A DNA stretch of 64,000 bases from Pascua guehoae (taxonomy: Eukaryota; Basidiomycota; Tremellomycetes; Trichosporonales; Trichosporonaceae): assembly GCA_001600415.1 (NCBI GenBank), contig BCJX01000001.1:1343723-1407722 (forward strand), given 5' to 3'. Below are positions 55,616 to 64,000 of the stretch, piece by piece. Both the position numbers and the translations under genes were made by a program. A model generated the notes under the pieces. It was not told where the DNA came from. It made no database searches and saw only the letters and a program-made list of their open reading frames with translations. Each line of letters begins with the position of its first letter. Position 1 is the stretch's first letter.

Positions 55616-58600
55616 GCAAGCGGGGGTTAATTGTCCTGGGCGGCGGACGCGGGGGGGGAGCGAGGGGGCGTTTTGGGCCTGTGGCGGCAAAACCCAACCA
55701 CCCACCCACCCACCAAAAGGCCAAAGAGGCGGGCAGGCTGGAGGCGACTCGAGGCAGGGCTGGTGCCGAGATGTCGCAGACTAAGTTTCGCACCCCCATT
55801 GCAGACATCTGAAATACTACTAGAACGACTAGATTATGGTAAAAACCAAGCATAGATATGAAAAGTGCAGTGGCGAACAGCGAAAGGGTGGCAAGATTGT
55901 TCTTTTGCTGTGCTGTGTACGGTGTTTTCTGACTGTGATGGGTGGGTGGGTCCAAGCAAGCTGTGGCGCACAGTGAGGAATGAAGAATGATGACGAGGGC
56001 GCGGGGGGGGGCGGGCGGGGCGCAGTGACGCGCTGATGATGCTTGGCCCCAAGTTGGACCCCACCCACTTTGTCCAGTTGTGTAAGCGGCGCTCGGTTCT
56101 AGGGGGCGGAATGGCGGAGGAGGCGGCCAGGGGCACTCACCCACCTTCCTTCCTGCCTTCCTTGCCTGGACCGTTCAACTACTGTAATACATAATACAGC
56201 TACTAATGGGTTTCAAATAGACACATGTTTCCGTAACACAGGAATCGCATTCAACCTCAATGTGCATTGCAGCCTTCACTGCTGTGCACTGCCTACACGC
56301 ATGGTGGCCGGGGGGCTGCCAAACGCAATCAGACAGCGTTGTCGTTTTGCATCGAGTATCAAGATCCTTGGTACTATGGAAACTATACGGTGGACATACG
56401 ACTCCCGCCCGCCCAACGCGACTAGTTGGCAGCACAGGTGCACAGTGGGACGGCGATCATTGCGGCTTCCATGTCGACACAAAAAAAAATCAGCAAACCT
56501 AAACTCTGTTCGAGACGCGCGTCATGCCCGCCAGGTTGTCCATTCCAAACTGGGCAATACCGTACCCCGTCGTCAAGTCCTGGGTTTGCAGCGGCGTCGG
56601 CTGCCCATGGCACTCATGGGTGGCTAATAGCCGGGTCGCGCAGTGGTCGTGGCTGGCTGCATGCTGTAGGCTGCAGGTCTGACCGCCAATATTCATGCAT
56701 GCAAGGTGAGTGAGTGACACAGGTGGCAGGGTGGCATGGTGCCCCAGCTCTGGCAGCTCCGGCCAAGTCGGACAAAGTTTGCCGCGGGGGCGACCGTGCG
56801 GCAGGTATCTCACTCTGTCAATACTCAAGAGTGGCCTAGAGTGGGTCGGTGGGTAGTACCGCATTGTACCGTCGGTCGGTGGATTGGGTCGGGGGTCCGG
56901 GGTCGATCGGTTGTGATTATTTGAATCCTGGCAATCCTATCCTGCAAACCCGCACTGCTGCTACCCTGCCCTGATTGACGCGCGTGTCTCTCAACTCGCA
57001 TGACTGACTGTCACTCTTCCAGGACTGTTACAACCACCAGGCGACGCGGTATCTGCGGGCTTGTTGGTTTGTTCTCCCCCAAAGGGCCAGAACTGCACCA
57101 GTGCCTGTCTAGACGCTGGTCCAATAGACCCCTAGGACGCCCAGCACGCTAGACATTGCCCCGCCGGCTGTTTCTTCTCGGCGACTGGTCAAGGCGCCAA
57201 CGAGGCGTTCGCGGGACCGACGACCCAACACAGGAGACGTTGGCAGTGGTACGCAGTACGACATTTCTTTGACGGTAGAGGTGCATGTTCTTGGCCGGCG
57301 CGGCCTGGCCCAGGCTTTTTTTATCGCCTAGCCCCTGCCTACGACGATCACCGCCTTCCGCACCCCGCAGCGCCCTTGGACGACGCAAATTGCAAGAGCA
57401 TGTACGCAAGTGGGAAGGCTCTTCCAGGTCGTCTAGCCGAGCTTGTTTTTTTTTGCTCGGGATCGGGTCGTGCCTGGATCGAGGCACATTGCTCGTGCTC
57501 TGCAGACACCCCACACACACCACTCACAACGGGTCGGGTTTGTAGCAGTTTGGGGCCATGCCGGCGGGTCCAATAGTGAGTGAGGGCTGCTTCTCGATCC
57601 CAAACTCGCTCGCTACAACGAGCCTCTGCCAGCCTCGGTTGGTCGTTCTTATTTTTTTCATGCCGTCATCTCCTGTGCACCCTGCACGCCTCTGAATTGG
57701 GTGTCGGGCAGTCATCTCGCTGTTGGCTGTTCGGTATCGAGGGCCTGCATGAAGGTGTCAGGTCCCAGACTGAATGCATGTGAGACAGCCCGAGACGTAC
57801 GTCGTCCCTCTGCGTAGGTGTATCGATTGCACCGACGACGCGCCGTGCAGAGGCGCGTCGAAGTCGGGTAACCCCTGCACGGCTAAACCGATCCCTGTGG
57901 CACGGTGAAGCACAATGTCGCACATCACAGAGGTGTGTGGCAGGAACTGCAGTGGTGACATTGTGAGTCTGCTGAAGGCGATCTGGCACCGGGAACGGGC
58001 AGCATGCGTCCACTAATGTTCCCGATCGAACCTGGATGTAACCCAGCACACTCTGCCCGACTTTTCGGGTGCCAGCCAGTCTACCATCCGCGACATTGAC
58101 CGGGTACGATGAGCATTAGGTTACTCGGCTCACTTGTTCCAAGCACATGTCATGGGAAAGAAACATGATAAACACGTGTTCAAGCTGCCCCGTCGTTGAC
58201 GTGTCCCAGCAGACAGGTTACAGGTTGGCATCACATGCGTGGGCCGCTGTTCAGTCCTGATGCCACAAAGGCACAGGCTTGATTGGCCCTGGCGCGCCAC
58301 TGACATTAACCATGGACAGGGGTCCTCTGGGATCAACATTCGGCAACGACCAGATGGGCTGGTACAAAGGTATGAGAATGACAAAGGGGCGGGGTACCCA
58401 GGCATGCAGATGTGATTCTGCAGAGCTTGCAAGCCTCAACCAGTCTCACCCTGCGACCCTTCTCATTCCTCTTTGACACTCTCTGTATCCATGTCGCAGG
58501 CAACACGGTTGACTACCGAAGCTTCACTCGGACCACCACCCAAACATCACTCGGTCCGCTACCCAAACTTCACTCCCGTGTTGCTTATTTCTTGACTCCA

Positions 58601-59071
58601 TGTCTTGCATGCCCTCACGGTCCAAAATCCCACCTCCCCTCCCTGCCGTTGGATTTCATCTTTCTAGACCCCCCGTACCCATGTCTAGCAGACGTTGAAT
58701 TGCTCTTAGGAACCACGCTTCCACGGGAAAGACGGACACATCTCCGGCCAAAGGTGTTGCGTCGGCAGCTCGGGGATGAGACGTTAGGACAGCACACGCG
58801 TACCGCCACATACAATACAGGACAGACACCCGCTCCCCGTCCACCGACGAGTGGAGCGGTGCAGTCCCTCATTTGCTCTCCATTAATGATGCTAGGATCG
58901 CGGGCGGACCTTGGGAAACCCTTGTGACCCGCACATCCCTTATCCTGACAATACAAGACTTGTCGCTCCTCCAACCCGAAAGAACGAGTCTCCCAGCCCC
59001 TTTCGTCACCCTTCAGCACTCGACCTGATCGCGAACCAAACAACAGCCTCGAAGAAGCAAAAGAACAAGCT
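54821..59071. other. 4.2-kb gene-free region upstream of KIN1
   Basis: No credible coding frame. The KIN1-proximal 1.3 kb is G-rich on the plus strand (C-rich on the KIN1 sense strand) with G8-G9 runs near 55651 and 56006 and a GGCA array at 55576-55614, consistent with a long leader and promoter. From 56200 to the tRNA I see nothing nameable. Confidence 0.5.
55576..55614. repeat. (GGCA)n microsatellite
   Basis: About nine tandem GGCA tetramers upstream of KIN1. Confidence 0.9.
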
Positions 59072-59163
59072 TGACGTTTGACAGGGTCGAACTGCCGACC
59101 TCATGCGTAGCACTGCGTGTTCCAGTGTTAAGCATGCGCTCTAACCAACTGAGCTAAATCGCC
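59072..59163 (-). tRNA. tRNA-Val (AAC) with intron
   Basis: Minus strand, 92 nt. D arm GCTCAGTTGGTTAGAGC, anticodon stem CATGC/GCATG, and loop TTAACA with anticodon AAC (Val). An intron of about 18-19 nt follows at the canonical position 37/38. The T arm is GGCAG-TTCGACC-CTGTC. The acceptor stem GGCGATT/AAACGTC pairs six of seven positions (one A-A mismatch, one G-T), with discriminator A as usual for valine. Internal A and B boxes are intact (TAGCTCAGTTGG and GGCAGTTCGACCC). A T-run for polymerase III termination is not obvious within 20 nt. The acceptor mismatch leaves some doubt about full activity. Confidence 0.85.
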
Positions 59164-60280
59164 AGTTGTTGAAGTGGAGTACGAGGCTGCGAGCCGATCG
59201 CGGCGAAAGTGGCGCAAATGACTGTTAAAAATTGGCGAGTTTCCTCTTCGGTGCGTCGGTACAGTATTCAGAGAACCAGGGGGGGCGTGGCTCTTCAATG
59301 TGGTGACGTTCTTTCAGTATCGTAAGCATTGTAGGTCTAAAATGTCTCCAAGAGCACAGGGACGTTGTTGTACGGCTATCAGTCGCCGCCGAATCCCCTT
59401 CAGCCATCTTGTCCGACTTGTATACACATCTGTCGGCAAAGTCGACAGACTGCCCTATTGACCTAGTGCACTCACTGCGCCTCTGAAGAGCCGTGACCGA
59501 ACCCAGGACGGGACAAGAAATGACGTTCAGTCAGAAAAGTGGGTCGGCTACTGTTTGTACCATTTGGATTGATCGAGAGGACGTGAGTGCAGCCTCCTTT
59601 GTGCTCAGAGTGGGGATCTCACGACTTCCCAGCCGCACCTATACCGAGCGCCTCGCGGCATCGTTCCTTCTCCCCACCGTCTGTCATAACATGCGGGTAC
59701 GTCCGGAAGTCTTGATACTGCCACTTTGAGCCTCCCCCCAGGCAAAGTTGCGCGTAGACACTCTACCGACTCATCGATGGCATAGCAAGTGAGCACACTG
59801 ACGTTCCCTGCTTGGTCTGTCATGCATTTCCTGTGTGTGACTCTCTGAACACACCGTGGCCGCACCCAAGCTAACGGTGGCAGTCTCACAAACTTTGCCG
59901 ACACACCAGTACGCGGCACGGGTGGCTCTACTTAATCCAGATATCATCAGTATCTGTGAGCTGGTATGCCGGTTGACGCGACCATCCCAGGACCCAAGGG
60001 CCTGACCCCGCCTGTTCTGATGGCGTGCTGTAGTTTGAATGAGGATGGATTACAAGTCTGCTCTCCACTCTAGTCAGCATCCCTTCGTCGGCTCGTGCTC
60101 TGTGCCGAGACGTGCATGCTGTTAGCGAAATGAATGGAATGAATGAAAATGAAGGAAATTCGCTCTGTCATCAGTTGTTCGCTACCGTACTCATAATGTA
60201 CTCTACTCGTGACGAGACGTTGCCACCAGGCTAGGCCCAGAAGCCGACGACAGCCGACAATGACACAGTTGACAATTGCT
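59164..60280. other. intergenic between tRNA and dehydrogenase gene
   Basis: 1.1 kb with no credible coding frame or repeat. The right edge is the 3' flank of the dehydrogenase gene. Confidence 0.5.
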
Positions 60281-61625
60281 CTAAACCACCAAGTGTGGTG
60301 CGCCAACACGATCCGCCTCGGCATTGAGCGTGTCAATCTCGCCCTGCGTCCACGGAATCCCGTTCTTTTCGCGCTGCTAGCATCGTCAGCTCTCAACCCG
60401 CTTCTTTTTTTCACGCACCTCTTGCTGGATAATCTCCAACTCGCCCGGAAAGTAGATACGATCGACGCCGGCCATTTTCTCACACGCCACGACTTTTTGG
60501 TAGAGATACGTCATGCGCTGCTTGAACTCGTCGAGGGGCATGAAGAGGTCGGGCTTGATGGCCATCATAAAGTGTCCGACGTCGGATTCGCGGCTGGGGT
60601 CGTACGGCCCGACGACCTCGCCTGCGAATGCCGAGCCCGAGAGCACGCCCGAGAAGACGTCCATGAAGATTGCCAGTGCTGAGCCTTTGGGCCTGGACTG
60701 TCAGGATATTTCAACAGCGACACCACAGACGGACGTACCCTCCCATGGGGAGCATGACGCCCTCGAGGGCACTTGCGGGGTCGTCTGTCATCCTCCCCTC
60801 GCCGTCCAGACACCAGTCTGTGGGGATCTTCTCCCCGCGGCGCAGGGCGCGGTACACTTTACCCCGCGCGGCGACCGAGGGCGCCATGTCGAGGACGAAG
60901 GGGATCCCGTCTGGTCCCCCTGGTGCACCCGCCGCAATGGGCGAGACGCCCATGAGCTTTTCACGCCCTCCCCATACTGCGAGCTACAGTCGGTGTGAGT
61001 AATGTGGATCGGGACAAGGGCCATGACGCGCTCGCTCACTGCAGGACTAGAGTTTGTAAACACCAGACTCATCATGTTGGCGCGACACGCCTGCAGGACA
61101 AAGCTGGCCGACATGCCAAAGTGGTTGCTGTGTTTGATGGACGCCATGCCGATGCCGTACACTCTGGCCATCTCGATACACTTGTCCATCGCGAGGGTGG
61201 CTGACAGGAACCCAAAACCTGTAATCGCCCAGTCTCAGCTGGGGGAGAGATGAAATGAGGGGGACACGCCGTTCGCAAGGCTGGCTTACTGTTGCGCCCG
61301 TCGACCTGGCATACCACGGGAGTAACCTCGGTGAGCAGCGGTGTCGCCTTGGGATCGAGCACCCGTTCGCGAATGCGCTTCATGTAGCTTGGGATCCGAT
61401 TTGCGCCTACGTATCGCCAGTCAGGACACACACACACCCCATTCATTCAAGGGTCGACTTTGACTCACCATGCGTATCCACGCCCCGCAGATCGGCTTCG
61501 ATGAGGCACTTTGCAACAATGGCGGCATTCTCCCTCGGGACGCCGTTCCCCACAAGGATCCCCTCGACAAACTCGGTCGCCGCGTCGGCGTTGACGAGCG
61601 TCTTGTCCGTGGTTTGCTGATCCAT
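60281..61625 (-). CDS. Malate/L-lactate dehydrogenase (Ldh2 family)
   Basis: NAD(P)-dependent 2-hydroxyacid/2-ketoacid oxidoreductase of the Ldh2/MDG2 superfamily, which lacks a Rossmann fold; members use malate, lactate, ureidoglycolate or cyclic imino acids. Exons 61469-61625, 61290-61406, 61040-61218, 60739-60983, 60419-60692 and 60281-60373 join in frame to 354 aa, the usual 330-360. Key motifs: IEADLRGVDTHG with the conserved His near residue 53, MASIKHSNHFG near 117, TNSSPALAVWGGREKLMG across intron 3, and GPKGSALAIFMDVFSGVLSG near 233. The acceptor of intron 3 is tag and that of intron 4 the second of two close AGs, both chosen because they restore family motifs and frame. There is no targeting signal, so a cytosolic enzyme is expected. 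The substrate cannot be told from sequence alone. Confidence 0.9.
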
Positions 61626-63170
61626 CGTTTGAGGGTTGTTGAATTGTCAAAAGTGCCAAGCCGACCAGATGTGAACAAGTCGTACTGATAACCCACAAAG
61701 CCGTCGATGCCCCGACCCCGCACGCCCCATCGTCTCCCGTCTTTCCCAACCGGCCAGCCCGGCCCGGTCGCCTCCACCTTGAGCAGAGATCCCCCCCATA
61801 ATGAACACCGAGTTGGGTTGTTTCACAGGAACCTGACGTATGAACTAGTTGAGTTTTAGCGTGCCTCCGATTTGCCCCGCCCAAAGCCGTACTTTCAGAT
61901 CTGTCAAGGCCCCATCTGCCACAGGCTCCCATCTCTATTGATATTCGGATATACACAGTTGATGGTGCACGACGATGAGGCTCCATCAATGGGGATCTGG
62001 GGGTTCTGGGACTCAACTCTGGGGGGTTCTGGGGGGAACGCCAGCGTTGCACAATTCCGTAGAGGCCAGCTCGATGATCACCGATGGTCGGACAGTTGTC
62101 ACCTCTTCCAGAGGATCCAGAGGCGGTGGCGCCCAGCACATGGTCCCAGATGGCCCCACACCCGATCCTCTGGCCCGCCCCGCTCTGGGGTCTAAAAGAG
62201 GTTTGCGGCATGTGCCACTAACGCAATCGTCGCGGCGATGCGGGGGCAGCCATTGGCTGGGGGTAAAGCAAGACGTTCCTGCTGCGCTAAGATGGGCCGC
62301 TTGGCAGGCACGTGTTTGACATGTTATTGGTCATTGCACGAGCTCGAGCACTTCGCTCCCCCCCCGCGGGGTCGAGCGAGGCGGACGACCACAGGTGGCA
62401 CTACGCTCCTGATAGGAAAACTGCACAAAGTCGAGGTGGCATGTTCTTTGTTCTTCCGAGCTTGAACCGCCGCTAGTGGCGTGGCATGCTAATGGGGTCG
62501 GCATGCGAGCAGTGTCCTTTGGGCTGTGGGGAGTCCGCACCGTCGTCCGCACCCCGGTCCGAGGCACCGAGTCCGACTAACGACGACGAGCGCCGAGAGA
62601 CGCTACTTCCCCGATAGCCGTCGATAGCAGACCACTTGCTCCCTCGTCGGTCGACAGCAGCGGACAAGCATTGGCGCGACCCGTTCCGATGGCCGCCACT
62701 TTATGCGTTTAGCAGATGGGAGTGCACCAGAGAATTCGATAATGAGAAAAGGAGTGACATGATGAAATCGCCGACCAGAGCCGCCGGTGCGAGGGGCATT
62801 GTGCGAGTATCGAGCAGGCACGCGTCTGGTTGGAATTCGATAAACATTTGCATCACATGGTCTAGCGAAGGTTACACCCAACATGCTATTTGCTGCGCTT
62901 TGCCAAGAGGCCCCATCCTCGCGTCATGGGGTACCACCCCAACCTAGAGCATAGATGCCCGTGACCAATTTGATCACCGTTGCTGTATTCCGCAAGGTTT
63001 CCCGAACAATCGTGGTGTGGTCGGTTGTTTGCGCCATGCGAGTAGTGTAGGTACGGTACGGTACGGTAGTTGTTGATCCACACCAGAGCCATATAAAAGG
63101 ACCGGCAACTGACAGACTTTTTTTTTCTCATTCCATTCAACCTTCCCTCCCTCTAGCATTCTTTCCAACC
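61626..63170. promoter_or_regulatory. divergent intergenic region between dehydrogenase and transporter genes
   Basis: 1.5 kb between divergent starts. It contains the transporter's TATA box (63092-63098), a GGTAC pentamer repeat (63053-63068) and a C8 run near 62360. Shared regulation of a metabolite transporter and a hydroxyacid dehydrogenase is conceivable but unproven. Confidence 0.45.
63092..63098 (+). promoter_or_regulatory. TATA box of the MFS transporter gene
   Basis: TATAAAA 73 bp upstream of the transporter ATG, followed by a T10-type tract and a C/T-rich leader. This is the clearest TATA element in the window and suits a regulated transporter. Confidence 0.65.
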
Positions 63171-64000
63171 ATGGCTGGCGGTGCTGTCAAGAAGCCGATC
63201 AACGTTTTCCGCTTGGGCCACCTCGGCGAGCCAAAGGGCGTGTTCAACTGGCGCCTATGGTTTGCCGTCGCGTCGTTTGGCCTGCTCGGTGCTGCGCGCG
63301 GCATTGACGAGGGTCTCATCAACGGTGCATTCAGGTCAAAGTCGTTCCAGACCCTCATCCACTTGGACCAGTACAGCGAGGTCGAGCAGACGAATATCAA
63401 GGGCAACATTTCGTCCATGGTACAGCTTGGCTCGGTTGGCGGCTCTCTTTTGTGAGTTGACTTTGATATTTTGTGGCGGGAAACTAAAATGGTGCTGACC
63501 GAGAAACAGCGCGTTTGTCGTCTGTGACAAAATCGGTCGTCTGTGGGCGACACGCCTGCTGTGCGTCTGGTGGGCTGTTGGCATGGCGATTTTCATGGGC
63601 AACAATGGCAGCCTGGGTGCCGTCTATGCCGGTCGCCTGATTGCTGGCATCGGAGTGGGCATGACGCCCGTCGTCGGACCCGTCTACCTGGCCGAGATTG
63701 CGCCCGCGTCGGTGCGTGGCCTGTGCACATGCGTCTTTACCGGCAACGTCTACCTGGGCATCAACCTTGCCTACTGGGCAAACTATGGCAGTGAGCGGCA
63801 CATGAACCCAGACTCGCCCGCGCGGTGGCTCGTCCCGACCAGCCTGCACCTCATGTTTGCGACCCTCATCTTCTGCCTGTCGTGGTTCCAGTACGAGTCG
63901 CCGCGCTTCTGGGTCAAAAAGGGCAATGTCGCAAAGGCCACCGACACGCTGGCGCACATTCGCCACCTGCCCGCCGACGACCCTTACATTGTCAACGAAA
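63171..64000 (+). CDS. MFS sugar/quinate-type transporter, 5' part
   Basis: Exons 63171-63451 and 63510 to beyond the window end; the gene is cut by the window edge after about 257 codons. The first membrane span follows FNWRLWFAVASFGLLGAARG and carries the DEGLINGAF element of the fungal hexose/quinate group. GSVGGSLLFAFVVCDKIGRLWATR is the D-R-G/GR loop after helix 2, joined over the 58-nt intron. GRLIAGIGVGMTPVVGPVYL and the E-I-A-P-A-S-V-R-G motif of sugar porters are intact. YESPRFWVKKGN corresponds to the PESPRWL motif at the start of the central loop, with Y in place of P. The substrate is not decidable from this half. The divergent dehydrogenase neighbour may hint at an organic-acid or polyol compound. 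Confidence 0.9.

Noticed and set aside
1..64000. CRISPR arrays, prophage, insertion sequences, bacterial operons
   Set aside because: The DNA is eukaryotic (spliceosomal introns, fungal families). The tandem arrays present lack repeat-spacer structure, and no transposase or reverse-transcriptase motif was found in any frame.

Overview
The window looks like nuclear DNA of a GC-rich basidiomycete yeast or filamentous fungus, most plausibly a tremellomycete; the order cannot be fixed from sequence reading alone. The evidence is: genes split by many short GT-AG introns (37-65 nt is common) with CTAAC/CTGAC branch motifs, fungal-only families (SAGA Hfi1/Ada1, velvet, a Pra1/Asp f 2-type HRXXH protein, fungal Kin1), and an intron-containing nuclear tRNA-Val. 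All exon models below were built by hand from splice signals, reading-frame continuity and family motifs.

Layout. 1-1161: gene-free, with a diverged ~194-bp tandem repeat. 1162-6100: ERG2 (sterol C-8 isomerase, -), RRP43 (exosome, -) and, divergent from it, HFI1/ADA1 (SAGA, +). 7320-13710: a multi-pass membrane protein (+) and a LisH/CTLH-WD40 protein (+) whose first intron holds a 100-N assembly gap. 13711-18650: a long repeat-bearing leader/intergenic stretch ahead of a LIM-domain protein (18651-21334, +). 23157-24422: a CFEM-like single-pass membrane protein (+). 25954-27489: a small Rev1-type BRCT protein (+). 28128-29871: an unrecognised Cys-rich protein with a UBA-like segment (-). 30557-32033: a Pra1/Asp f 2-like secreted zinc-binding protein (-). 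33534-34534: an unknown protein (+). 34874-37148: a PAF-acetylhydrolase (-). 38888-40577: a membrane-associated GNAT acetyltransferase (+). 41121-44115: a 918-aa velvet regulator with an Arg-Asp repeat tail (-). 44116-51616: about 7.5 kb without a credible gene. 51617-54820: Kin1 kinase (-). 59072-59163: tRNA-Val(AAC) (-). 60281-61625: an Ldh2-type malate/lactate dehydrogenase (-). 63171-end: the 5' part of a sugar/quinate-type MFS transporter (+).

The genes are mostly independent housekeeping or regulatory loci, not one cluster. The LIM protein, velvet and Kin1 each have an unusually long, pyrimidine-rich upstream region (4-7.5 kb to the next gene). The most unusual cross-cutting signal is a set of C-homopolymers, up to 52-55 nt, that lie on the sense strand of whichever gene they belong to. 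They sit preferentially in the longer introns, upstream of the branch point and 3' splice site, or in 5' leaders. The N gap falls in one of these tracts.
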